Source: Symsagittifera roscoffensis
Taxonomy: Eukaryota; Xenacoelomorpha; Acoela; Convolutidae
DNA length: 64,000 bases
Direction: 5' to 3'
Assembly (NCBI RefSeq): GCF_963678635.1
Contig: NC_087069.1
Location: 51,222,938-51,286,937, forward strand
How positions within the stretch are numbered: position 1 is the stretch's first letter; each line of letters starts with the position of its first letter. The notes beneath the pieces were generated by a model. The model searched no databases. It worked only from the letters and a program-made list of their open reading frames with translations, and was not told where the DNA came from. The position numbers and the translations under genes are program-made. Positions 1-12,849 of the stretch are shown in pieces.

Positions 1-1180
1 GGATTGTATCGTTACAGCCATCGTTCCAAGCATCTGCAATGGATTGTTCCCATAATCTCGAAATAAGTTGTCCTCCTCCGAAAGGGTTTCCAACTTTATT
101 CCGGAGGCTCCTAAGGTTTTTCGCAATTCCCCAATGGTTAAAATTGAAATCGGAGTCCCGCTATCAATCCGCACACGAGTGGATTTCCCATTTATTTTAA
201 TCGGCAACTGTGCATCAGCGACTTTCAATTCCGTGAATCGTTTATGTTTTATCGCCATTACCATATAATCCCCGTCTGAGCTGCTTATTAACACATCCAA
301 TGGAACTTGCATGTTGTGACGCTTCTTCATCCGCTGTATTTTCCAGGTGTGTATCGTCAACATTCTCCCGTTTCATTCCGACCGATCCCCGTCCTCGTTG
401 ATTTCCACGCTTCCCCCTACAGGTACGTTCGAAATGTCCAAGTTTATGACAAAAATTGCATATAGCTCCCCTTGCGGGACATCTGTCCAAATGTTCTCTT
501 GTGAAGTTTAGTTGGTCGCAGTTGTAGCATCGATTGTTTTGAGACAAATTTCCAAATCGATTTGATCCCCGCCCTTGGTATGAACCTCGGTCCCTTGCGC
601 GATTGTTGCTATATCCTCCACGAATTGTTCCGACTGGTTCAGATTTGATCTGAATTCCGCCACCTACCGATGATGATCCTTGGGCTCCCACCGATCCCGT
701 GGCAACATAAGATGTCGCGTATTTGTTTCCCCGCTCGTACGAAAGAGCTATCCGATAGACTTCCTTCGGTGTTTTCGTTGACCTGCATAATTCCTTTTGT
801 GCTTCCCGGTTATTCATGTTCACAATGAATACATCCCTTAGTATCCGATCCTCCAACGTTCCAAAATTGCATCGGGCTGCCTGTCCGCTAAGTACAGAAT
901 GAAATTGCTCCAAACTTTCATTAATAAATTGTTTCCGCGAGAGAAGCTGAAATGTCTCGGAATTTAAGAAGGAAAGGAATGAAACATACGTCTCCAGTAC
1001 GTCTAGCATCCTAGGGTAACGAACCGTTGATAGATCCAGATGTGGTCGTCTCTTGTGTATTTCATCTTGCCCCTTCTCTCCCAGACACTAATAGAAATTG
1101 GAAATTAGTACTTGTTCTGATTCCAGTCGATTTTTTCCATCGACGTTCTCAGGCAAAGCAGTAACCTGGGTGGCTGTGAG
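1..1180 (-). pseudogene. Decayed Ty3/gypsy retrotransposon gag-protease fragment
   Basis: A 255-residue open frame (242-1009) reads as a gypsy-type Gag. It has a helical capsid-like N-terminal half, an RG-rich linker and two Cys-His knuckles, the second a regular CX2CX4HX4C (CNFCHKLGHFERTC) and the first irregular. Just downstream on the minus strand, in another frame, positions 1-300 read as an aspartic protease with the catalytic motif IDSGTPIS and a hydrophobic strand before it. Gag and protease in different frames is normal for this family. The Gag frame continues upstream to about 1180 across an in-frame TAG, so the element is decayed at its N terminus. Reverse transcriptase would lie beyond the left edge of the window. 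It is oriented opposite to the neighbouring N-myristoyltransferase gene. Confidence 0.8.
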
Positions 1181-3002
1181 AGTCGCTGCGTAGTAGTAGT
1201 TCTTCGGTTTTATTGAGTGCTTAGCTACCATTCCCCATTGGAATCAGTTAATCCAGAATTCCCACATCATAGGCGGTTCCTTAAATTTCGCTGGCCAGAA
1301 TCCCGTGATACCCAGTGGATTCTTTCCCCACCTGAGACTGCTGGCTGCGCCATGTTGAGAATGAGAAAACGTCAGTCGTTCAATCGTAAATTCCAATACA
1401 AAGTTAGTCAACTTAATCTTACAAAGTTAGCATAGAGAGTGGTTGTAAACAGTATCCAAGGGTGACATACTGTTCCAAGGACAAACAACTGCTAATAAAT
1501 TACTCTAGCATCATGAGTGAACAGTTGATTGACAGCTTGCAATGTGAACTAAATAACACTATACAACACATGAAATAACCCTGATTCATCGCTGAAAATT
1601 TTTATAAAACATGAGCATCGGTGAGCCAGCGATAGCTATCTATGGCAGGCCAACCCGGGCAAGCAACGGGCTTCAAGGAGTACCTTAATTATTGCATGAA
1701 TTAACAGCATACTTAATTCGGTTTAGTCAAATTTAAAGTTCAACTGCAATATTATTTAGTATCATCCTCCCAAGGCATGCTGCCATACAGTATCAATTCT
1801 AGAGATGGGGGAGTACCCTAAAACGTTCAAAAGAATTCCAATTTTACTGTTAAAATAACAAGAATTGTCTTACCCGGGTCCGATAATTTCTCTTCAAATT
1901 TTTTTGATTGGTTTAGATTTTTTCCGCATTCGTTGATTTTTGTTCTATAGGATTAGATCTCATCTAGATTTGATGATGATATTTAAAGAAGTTTTTTGTC
2001 CCATGTAACTCTATTTAGAGGTGGAATATAGTTAATTAATTTGATTAATAAGCTTTTCAACCTGTGAATTTCAGTGGTCGGATTATGTTGAAACAATGGC
2101 GCTATTTTATTATGATTAAGCTTCAGTCTCTTTTTTTTTTATTAGAAATGAGTTTAATTTGTACAAAGTTTAAATATAGCTTGACTGTGATTACAGCATG
2201 AAATAAACAATGTTATTTCAAACCTGTTGTTTTTGTCTCGCCGGAAACATGACATAAGTTGAAGTGAGTCTATCTAGCTCATCATAGAGATTAAGGTACC
2301 CATTTTATTACCCAGACCCCCCCCCCAGCACACACGCACCCTCATTGGACGCTCATAAAATGGAATCAAGAAGACACATTTCAATTTTCTACATCACTTT
2401 CAACTAGGTTTTTGATTGATTAGTCAAAAGTTTAATAAAGGCGAACTAATATTGTAATATTCTCATCCTAAAACATGCTTAGAGACATAAACAGTTTTAG
2501 GTTGGGGTGAGGGAAGCGTTAACTTCCCCATTCAAGGACTAACTTAACGGACCCATTTAAGGACTATATAAAGACACCAGTTTTTAGTCGATATACTAAT
2601 TATGAGGCTATTTTTAGTGATAATTTTCCCAAAAATTTGCTCAAAAATAGCTTTTTTGGAATGTTTTCTACAATTTTTTTTTGTGTTTTTGGGGCTTTAG
2701 AAAATGAATCTGACCGCCCTGCCGCCAACCACAGGTAGCCATTTGCTTGGTCTCAGAAAAATGTTGCTACAAAAAGGGTTTGCTTTTTATCCAGTGAATA
2801 GTTTGCATTGTGGAGTTGATATAAAAAGTAGAACAGATTTATATATAAAAAAATGAAAATATTTTATAAGAGAATATCGAAAGTTAATTGAACAAGCTGT
2901 TATTTTTCAGATTGTGCAATGTTTTTGTCATCTTGATAACTGCTTTGAGGCTGTCGGCTGGTGCTAGCTTGAAAGGAACAATTGTCTTTAGTTTGTTCAG
3001 CC
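1181..3002. other. AT-rich stretch upstream of the NMT gene
   Basis: No coding frame or RNA gene is recognised here. The stretch is AT-rich with homopolymer runs and a C10 run at 2317-2326. It should contain the promoter and possibly 5' UTR of the downstream gene, but no convincing TATA or initiator was seen. Confidence 0.4.
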
Positions 3003-3059
3003 ATGGAAGAGAAACCCAACGTGGAACTTGTGAACGGAGATGGTGCGATAGAGGAGAAG
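3003..3059 (+). CDS. NMT: NMT candidate exon 1 (start codon)
   Basis: Starts at an ATG in a good Kozak setting (GCCATGG) and encodes an acidic 19-residue N terminus beginning [12 protein letters not shown]. The donor AAG|GTTCGA is weak. It overlaps a GGTTCGAACC box that could instead be a SINE remnant, so this exon is tentative. Phase 0 fits exon 2. Confidence 0.4.
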
Positions 3060-6000
3060 GTTCGAACCCCGACGGGAGCATTTTTAGTTTATAGTTTTTT
3101 GTGATTGAGTGCAATTTTATCTAACAAGTGAAATTAAAAAAAAAACACTAGTTACTTCAAATTATCGTCGTTTAATAGGAAGATTAATTGGCTAGCAAAT
3201 TGTTTTGCAATTTAACTTAGCTTTTGGCTTAAAGAAAAGAATTGGCTATAATTTTTTTTGTCGAAAGACTTATGATTCATTAGAAGAAACAAGAGTGTTT
3301 TTAATCTGACAAAATGTGACAAAATGCAAAAAAAAAAATTGTCGTTTTAAAACGCTTACTAAACTTATTTTGTGAAGTTATACTTGGAAACGAAGTATAT
3401 TATTTATATTATTGATAATGATTTATTATAAACGGAGTTTCTTGCAGGTGTGCGAGGTTAGAAGGATGGAGGCTCAGGAAATCAAACCGGCCGAGATGAT
3501 CAAAATGGATTCGGGGCCTCCCTCTTGCAATAACCCAGGCAATGAGATGTACATCTAAGATTGTTAAAGAAAAAGATCGAATTCTTTCATACTTAGTCAG
3601 TAGAAAATCCAAAAATTCAAATTTTTTCGGATTGTGCGGATGTGTCAAAAGGTGAAACGAAATTATCAGATAAAGTTATCAGATACTTATTTATCAGATT
3701 ATCAGAAATTATCAGATAGTTAAACAAAAAAAACCCAAAGCTTCAAAATTTATTCAGGTCGTGTGGATGTGTTAAAACGTGAAATGAAATTATCAGATAG
3801 AGTTGTTAATGGATTTTGAAGGTTTGATTTATTCGGATTGTACGGATGTGTCAAAAGGTGAAACGAAATTATCAGATAAAGTTATCAGATACTTATTTAT
3901 CAGATTATCAGAAATTATCAGATAGTTAAACAAAAAAAAACCCAAAGCTTCAAAATTTATTCAGGTCGTGTGGATGTGTTAAAACGTGAAATGAAATTAT
4001 CAGATAGAGTTGTTAATGGATTTTGAAGGTTTGATTATGATTGATGGTAGATTTGGCCGAGCCATTAGATGGCAAAGCGATTCATGGGTTTTTTATGACT
4101 GTTTATCCGTTATGGGAAGGACCAACATACTATCTATTCAGCTCATCACGGAGAACGGCTGTTGTGTCCCTGTTTTAAGGACTAGTTTTGTTTGTTTTTT
4201 TAAATGAAATTTCTAGTTTCTGAGTTGTTCGCCAAGCTCGGTAAAAGAATTGTTTTTGCATCAAGGGTCTAGATATTCCAAGAACCGATCACTTCTTGAA
4301 GGCGGAAATGGCCTATTGATACCAAACAAGTGATTTTTCTGGGCGTTTATATTTATGTATTTTGAAATCGAATGATAAGTTACAATATTGTTCACCTGAA
4401 AAAAAAACATTATTTATTAATATCAAGTTGTGGAGTGAAACAGAAATTTTAAATATCTGTTTTGTTCGCGGTTTATTATTTTTAATACTTAAATTTTTAA
4501 TTTAAATTTTTTACTACTTTCGAATTAAATTCACGAATACTTTGAATGTAAAAGATAGTGATGCATTGAAAATTCATTTCGTGTTTTTTTTTAGGTTGAA
4601 AATTTTGGCCTCCAATCCGCTATATAAAACTTTTTCGGGTGTAAAAACGTAACAGCGCTCAATTTTGGTGATCTCATGAACGCTTTGTTTAATATGTCTA
4701 TTTGCTAGGGTTTGAGTTTCGTGCATCATATAAAAAAAACTTCATCTGAAGTGTACATCTTAATGTGTCTTTTTGGAACTGACAGGCGGCGAGTGTTGTA
4801 CTCGGAAGCTGAAGTTGATGCAGATAGCAGACAAGGGCAATGATAAGGTCAAATCAGAGGAGGACGCCAAGAATAAAAACTACGCTTTCTGGAGCACACA
4901 GCCTGTGCCACAGGTGAGCTAGTGGGTATTTCTTGTGCCTTCCTCTCAAATTAATATTAAAAAAGGACTAAATTAACAATCTCCCTCTTAATTAGTTACG
5001 GGGGGCGGGGGGTTGTTAGAATATTCGATTGATCTATTAAAGGGGGAGGTTGTTCGCATGTACCGAAAGAGGTTATGCCCAAAATAAATTTAAATGAATC
5101 AATTTTTTTTTAATGAAAAAGAAATATTAAATAATGCTTTCCACACTTTAAATCAAACAGGCATCATCCTTCGAATGAACAATTTGTTCAAATTCTTTTT
5201 CAATTTCAACGAATCAGAATCAAACCAGTTTTTTTCTGTTTTCAAAGCTTAAACTTTTTTTTATGAATGTGTAAAAAAGCCCGAGCCAGCCTACTGCGAA
5301 AAGAAGACATTTTGCTGTTTTTTTTTCGAATAAACTACGCCATTGTCTATCAAATTAGCAGTTTTCTTTTTCGAAATTGAAGCTTCAATGCAATACTTAT
5401 GGTATTTTGAGAAAAAATTGTTCAGGTAATAAACTAATTACTACTTTAAATTTGGTTAATTGAATTTCTATCATTTCTTTCCGGGAATTAATCAAAACTT
5501 TGGAAATTCAAAAAAATTTAAATTGAGATTTGTCCTAAAAAAAGGAACAATATACTAGCTATATATCTCTACAGAGAACCGCTCTTGTGCCACTTTTTAA
5601 AGAACTACATTTTTCTACAAGTTATTATTCTGAGCTAGGTAGTGTTGCCGCACCCTCAAGCAATAAACGAGGATCATAGTAGGCCTCGAACCACCGGTCT
5701 TTTGATCTTGAGGCGGATATATAGCCTTTTCACCGCCACTCCCTAAAGGAGTTTTATATTAAAAAAATAATTTTTCTGAGTTATTTGAAATGAATTTGAC
5801 AAAAGTGTAGATTTTTTAATAGTAATAATTTTGGTCAATTTTTGATGTCGTTTAAGACCATTTATCCACGGGGGAAAGAACCAACACAAGAGCTGTACAG
5901 CTCAACACGGCGAACCGCTGTTGTGCCCCTGTTTAAGAACTACATGCAATTTTTTTTTGTTATTTTTCTGGGCTGGGTAATGTTGCCTCACCCTCAAAGC

Positions 6001-9000
6001 AACGAGCACGGATCATGGTGGGCCTGGAACATCCGACCTTTCGATTGAGAGGCGGAGACGTAACCACTTCACCACCGCTCCAACCGTTTAGATTGGTGCT
6101 AGTATAGACCTGGCGGATATTGGGCCGATTGAGGCGGACAAGACCCAAGAGGAGATCAGAGCGGAGCCATACTCGTTGCCCAATGGATTTTACTGGGACA
6201 CTCTCGATTTAGGTAAGTTACAACTGAGCGCTTTTTGTCATCGACTCTGTTGTTTCTCCGGACAATACTTGCCTTCCATTTTGTAAAAAGCTGCTTAGTT
6301 TGTTGAACAGTGGCGGGTCCAGAATTTCTTAAATAATCTTGAAAGTTTCAAACAGTCTGACTTATAATTGAATATTTATTCGGGATACTGTTTGGTTTTC
6401 TTTTGTCTGTGCATAAATAAATAGAATTTTTGCCCTTTTATAGAACTTGATTAAAGCATCTTTATTTGGAAATATATCTAGTATTTCAGCTCGACCAGTT
6501 TTTGACAAGTACTCCAACCAGTTTTTCTTCATATCGAGAATGTTTTACGAAGTTTTTGTTGTGTATGGAATCCAAGCACTGAACGGCACATTTCAAGTTG
6601 CTGGCTTTTCTGGATTGAGAAAAAAGTAAAATAGCAAATGGCGCAAAATTCATGAACGAATCTTCTTTACATATACGTGCTATTTTCAGCAGAATAAAAA
6701 TTTCGCCTATTGAGACAGTTTTTTTCTTTTTATCAGTCAGTTTTTTTTTCGTTCTGGATTATTTTTTATCAAAAATTATAACTTATGAATGTTTCTTCAG
6801 AAATTCGTAGATTTTTAACTCTTAACTCTGTCAAATTTTTAGTCTGTCTATTTAATTTGAATCACAATCATTCCGAGAAAAAATGCACAGGAGACAAATG
6901 AATGTTAAGTAAGCATTGGAACAAACATATGAAGCTGACAGTACTGAGGAGACCCGAGTTTCAAAGGAAAAAATAAACAATTTTTTAGATCTAGATTTAA
7001 GACTTTTCAATTTTTTTCTTTTGTTTCATTTTCTGTCCGTTAATTTGCCATGCTATGTTTGAGTGATTTTGGCTTGGTTGCGGAGCTATGCTCCTCATCT
7101 GTGTTGCAATTTCAATGTCAGGTTCTGCTTGTTTGTCGTGGAGATTTGGCGCGAGTCTGGCACTACGAATAGCGGTGAATCGAAACTTTTTTGCTTTCTG
7201 AAAATTAAGGTCGTGAAAAATGTTTGACAGCCTACCATTGTTCCGACCATTGAAAGTGGGTAAAAGCTTTGTATTCGCGTGTGTTTAGTTTTTTTGATTT
7301 CCAGGCAAAATCAGGTACCACAAAAATTCATCGAACTGGGCAAAAATTCATTAATTTACTGTGACTGTCGCATTTGATTAATTTCTATATTTTCGTCAAA
7401 TCATTTCAGCTCACGACGCTTAGAAAACAACACTAATATAAAAAACCATGGAAAAGATTTTTTTGTGTGTTTTTAAGAATATGGTTGTAACATCATGTGC
7501 TACTTGCACAGCAACCGACTATCCTTGTATCTTTTTTTCATTTTTTTTGCTTAATTGCCCGAGACATTGGTCATTCAACCAAGTTTTACTAGCCAATCGA
7601 AAATCTTGTTGATGAAATCATATTATGGTGTAGGAAATTGAGTTCCAGGGCTTTTTTGATTTTTTTTTGGAGTTTTCCAAGATTTAGGATTTTTGAACAA
7701 TTTTGTCCGACTTTTTTTTTCTGTCCATTATCCGCGGTCAGAAAAAGAAGAGAACAATGAGACAGTTTTTTTCTTTTTATCAGTCAGTTTTTTTTTCGTT
7801 CTGGATTATTTTTTATCAAAAATTATAACTTATGAATGTTTCTTCATCTATTATTAAATAGATGAATGATGCAAAATGGTTTATTTTGTGGGGGCCAGCT
7901 CCCTGAATTATCTGAAGTCATCACTGGGGCACAGAGAACGCTTACGATTTGCAAGACAATCCACAGCCATCTCCGGGCTTTTATTGAACCCTTATTCAAA
8001 GAATCCTCTGAAGATAGTGCAAAATCTAGTAAAAAGACAGGGTGTGCTCCGACTTCGATCAAATCTTGTCATCTGGCATGACACAATAAACAAAACACCG
8101 AAGTAACTACAACCCATTAACGAACAAATTCCAACCCCTCGCCCCATCTCAACTAGTCGAAGAGCTTAGGCATCTAAACAACACCCACAAGATAGAGGCC
8201 ATCGTCTACACTCGCAGAGAAGGTACACGCGATATTTACGAAGAGCTCAACTCCAGCGGAATCTTGGTAATTGACGCCATTAGAGATCTCATATCCAGTA
8301 GAAAACGCAAGGATATCCAGCTTAAGTACGAAATCGCAAAAGTCCATCCCGACATTGTCATTGAAAAGCGGCTCGTTAATACAATAATCCGAAACAAATC
8401 AGACCTTACTGGACCCAAGAAAAGCAGGAAGAAGAGACTGAGCTACAAGAACAACAAGAAGTCAAGAATCGAAAGCGACCAGAGCACAAAAGAAAGCAAT
8501 AAGAAGCTGAGCAAGAAACAAAAGGACAGGCTCAAGAAGCGTATCGCCCTTGGACTCCAAAAATAAATAAGACTCTCCTCGCCTTTAATTACATTCTTGT
8601 TGAGTACTTGTGATTCTAACCGCCCCAGTGCATCCATAGGAATTAAGTTTCCTAGGAAGCGCGGGAAAGTCAGAGCATAAGTAGATATATACCCAACCGA
8701 GCTGAACTAATCCCAGTACATCTATAGGAATTCAGTTTTCTTAAGAAGTGCGGGTAATTTCAACTTCGGTTTGTCAATTCCAACCTGTGTTCCAACTATC
8801 TCAGTGCATTCTTGGGAATTAAGTTTCTTGGAAAGCGCGAAATAGTATGAGCTCACGTTTTGCAAACAAGGCCTTTACCCCTAGTGCATCGTAGGAATTA
8901 AGTTTCTTACGAAGCGCAGGAGATAAGGGTCTTTTTTCTATTCCTTTTCTATTCCTACACATTCCACTTCCCCAATACATTCCACAATGGCGCCATCAAA

Positions 9001-12000
9001 ACCGAAAAACTGCTGCAAAACATGCACAAATCCCATAACGGCACGGGAAGCCGTGTTTCTATGTGTCTCATGCGGAGACTCAATGCACTTGACCCCTAAG
9101 TGCACCGAAATGAGTGAACGAGCAATCTTCGGGATAAGTGAGGTCAGCCAAAACCTCCTACTTATCTGCAACGCGTGTGTCCGCCTAAACCATAGGGACC
9201 GCATGCTGGACAAACTTGCATCCACCAGAGAAAACAACGACATAAAGCCAATAGTGGAGAGCGTTGAAGAAGTCAAAAATCAGCTCCAATCCCTGACAAG
9301 TAACATCGGTAACGTCGAAGGTATAAAGGACCAGATAACTTCCCTGAGAACCGAGATGGCTCCACGACCTGACAGTGAACTCACCACCAGCAGAACAACA
9401 AAAACATCAGAACCAAAAACCCAGAAGAAAAAAGAAAACTACGACGGATTACGGGTGCGAGGCATTGCAGAATCGAAGGCCAAATCGCCAAGAGAACGGT
9501 ACGAACACGACGTGAAGGAAGTTAAAAGTATTCTGGAATTCCTAAAAATCGACTGTCCGATCGATGATGTAAGGCGATTGGGAAACTACGATGGCAAAAA
9601 AGACAGAACACTCATAATCAAAACAACCAGCGAACACCATCGACGGCTGATACTGCTGTCGCTATACAAATTAAAAACTTACTCTAAACAGGTATATATG
9701 AGCAAGGAACTATCCCCTGAAGACCAAAAAATTGAAAACGATGCTTTGAAACTACGCCGAAAGATGATCGAAAACGAATACGACAAAAAACGTCTACGAA
9801 TCAGAAACCTCAAGCTTCAACAAAACACAAACGAAACTGACGACAAGAATCTAGACAACTGGGAAAATATTCCGCCAGAACCAGAACAATGACTACATAC
9901 TAAAAGTTCGCTCAGTATTCTAAATTTCAATGTCAGGAGCCTGCTAGACATTAGTAGACGCATGACATTGGCAAATGCAGTTCTTACAAACGACTACGAC
10001 ATCATCTGTCTAACTGAAACATGGCTCACAACTGCAGTACCAGAAGAGGCCCTCTTTCTATCAAACTACACAATACACAGAACAGATCGACACAATACGG
10101 GTCAGAACACTAAGCACGGCGGAGTCCTCATTGCAGTGAAAGGTTTAACTCATAGCAGAATAGAACTCAAAACCGAACTAGAATGTGCTGCCATCGAAAT
10201 CAAATCTCGTCAGAAGCAGATAGTAATCTGCTGCTTCTACAATCCCCCCAAAAACAGCCCGTATAGAGCATCTCCCGACAACATAAAAGACGTCTTAAAA
10301 CAGCTTCATGATTCGCTTAGTGACAACTCATCGCAACTCATCCTAACCGGAGATATAAATCTTGCAGAAGCAAACTGGGACAGCCTAAACTCAAACGACG
10401 AATACGAAGCCAACATACTGGACACTCTAGAAAAGTACGATCTACATCAGCTAATCACGTGCCACGAAGACAGGAGCCTCGATGTATTCCTTGCCACTGA
10501 CCCGACTCTTGTGCTAAGTTCGGCTATCGACTCAGCACTAGAAGCACAATACTCATCAAACGGAAAAAAGTGTTCCGATCATCACGCATACAAAACTTAT
10601 TTGTCCCTACCAACTTCGAGCAAAATAACAACCCCAGCTATTAAACGCGCATACCAGAAAACCGACTGGGATGATTTCAACAAACAAATCGTCAGCCAGC
10701 CATTTACACCATACTGCTACAGCAACATTGACTTCCTACTGTTACAGTGGTACAAATGGCTCGAGAACATCATCGACGAAAAAATACCCCGAGTCACCAA
10801 ACACAGGGCAGAAATTCCACCCTGGATTAGATCATCCACCTCACATCAAATGAAGATAGTCGCGACAATGAAGCGTAAATACGCAAAAGCAAACTCACTC
10901 TCGCTACTCCTGAAAATCAAAAAAGCTGAAAAAAGCCTGAAAGAAGAAATCAAAATGGATCAAGCCATATTCGAAGCTAAAGTATTCAAGAGCCGCCGCA
11001 TGTCTGATCTTCAGAAATACTTGAAATCGATACACAAAAAGCATCCCCTACCAGACGAATAGTTCCTTAATCAATCACCGGACACAACTGAAACAGCAGT
11101 AAACAATGAACAAAAATGTTCTCTGTTTAACAAATTTTTCACCCACGTTTTCAGCAAACAAGGTGAACTAACCGGCAAACAAACTTACATAAAATCAGAA
11201 ACAAACCACCTGAAACTATCCGAGGAAGAAATAACCAGATGCCTCCAATCACTGAAAACAAAAAAAGCATGCGGTCCGGACAACATTGGAAACATTATCC
11301 TGAAACACGCGACATCACTCGCAAAATCTCTAAAGCTCATTTTTCAAACCTGCATTAATAAAGGATCATTTCCACGCCGATGGAAAACCAGTGAAATAAC
11401 ACCAGTCTTTAAAGAAAACAACAAGGCAGACATATCGCAATACAGACCCATCAGTCTTTTGGCAAATGTATCAAAGGTATTTGAAAAAATACTCTTCGAC
11501 CGATTATATCCAACAATCGAAACTAAACTACACCCAGCACAGTTCGGTTTCAGAAAAAAACAGACCAGCGATCATATAACTTCTGTTGTTTCTGAACGAA
11601 ATTTATCTGGAAAACGACATCAAAGAAAACGCTGAACTATGGGTCCTATACGTAGACTTCAGTAAAGCCTTTGACAAGGTCCCACATCAACCACTGATAT
11701 CCAAAATTGCAGAAATGGGAATTGGCGGGAAAATCCTTGAAATACTAGCCAGCTACCTAACAGCACGAAAACAATGTGTTAAAATTGATAGAAGCAAATC
11801 TCCAGTCACGCCAGTAACAAGTGGAGTACCACAGGGTTCAATACTAGGTCCGCTCATGTTCCTGATATACGTTAACGATCTTCCAGAATCAGTCAAACCG
11901 AGCACTTCTTTTGGCTACGCCGACGACTTTAAAGTAATTGCAAAGAACTACGAAGAAGCAATTGTCCTCGGAACGGAAATTGAAGAGTGGAGTCTCAAAA

Positions 12001-12813
12001 ACCAAATGGTACTAAATATGGGAAAAATTAAGACACTACGCATTAAAGGAAATACAGAGCCTTTGAATTCAAAAGGCGTGAAACTAGGCACTGTCAACTC
12101 CCAGAAAGACCTAGGAGTGATAATGACAAAAAACATCTCGTGGAACGAAAACATTAAACGTAGGACCGGTAAAGCATGGCGAGCCTTCTTCAACCTCAAA
12201 CGTAACATCTCATGCTATGCAAATCTCGAAACAAAATTGAACGCCTATGTAGGTTACGTCGTCCCTGTCATTTCCTATGCATCGCAGGTATGGTAACCAT
12301 CAAAAACCGAAATGCGGGAAATCGAAAGAGTTCAACAAAAAGCTACTACATGGATACTTAACTACTCCATCAGATACAAAGAGAGACTACGTACCCTGAA
12401 GATCTTACCACTCTCAATGTACATCGAACTCCATGATATACTGTTTCTTCAATCAGTCATGGACGGTAAATACAGCGTCAGTGAAGATTCAATTCCAATA
12501 TCACTGAGAGAAAGCACCACGAGACAATGCAGCGAATTCGAGCTCAACAAAAACCGCATCAGCAAAACAGACGAAAATTTCTGGACGAGAGCCCCGAAAC
12601 TTTTCAATATACTCCACAAACAGTTTCGCGACAACCCGACGAAAAAACAACTGACAGAAAGTTACTTCAACTACTTTGAAAACAGTTACAATCAGCTAGA
12701 CACATGCACCTGGCGTGTACTGTGTTCCTGTGGATCGTGTAACCCCTACCAAAAACTCATGCCAGCTGAAAACTGAAGGGTTGACACCCCTGGGCCAATG
12801 AGCCCTAAAGCCT

Positions 12814-12849
<36 letters not shown>

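Larger units (their letters stand above)
7847..12849 (+). mobile_element. CR1/L2-like non-LTR retrotransposon (LINE), near full length
   Basis: A plus-strand element inside NMT intron 4. Order: a broken short leading ORF, four hairpins, ORF1 (intact), ORF2 (endonuclease plus reverse transcriptase, broken), a very short structured 3' UTR and a (CTA)12 tail. An APE-type endonuclease, a Cys-rich C terminus ([12 protein letters not shown]) and a microsatellite tail are typical of the CR1/L2 branch of the Jockey superfamily. No clear target-site duplication was found and the 5' boundary is inferred. Inactive as it stands, because ORF2 has two stops and a frameshift. Confidence 0.85.

Noticed and set aside
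2884-3114. Minus-strand 76-residue frame
   Set aside because: It reads through a GGTTCGAACC box and looks like a chance frame over a SINE remnant or the NMT first exon.
11060-11062. In-frame TAG between LINE endonuclease and reverse transcriptase as a recoded stop
   Set aside because: It has no readthrough context and ORF2 also has a frameshift and a second stop, so ordinary decay explains it. NMT uses TAG as its normal stop, so no code change is needed.
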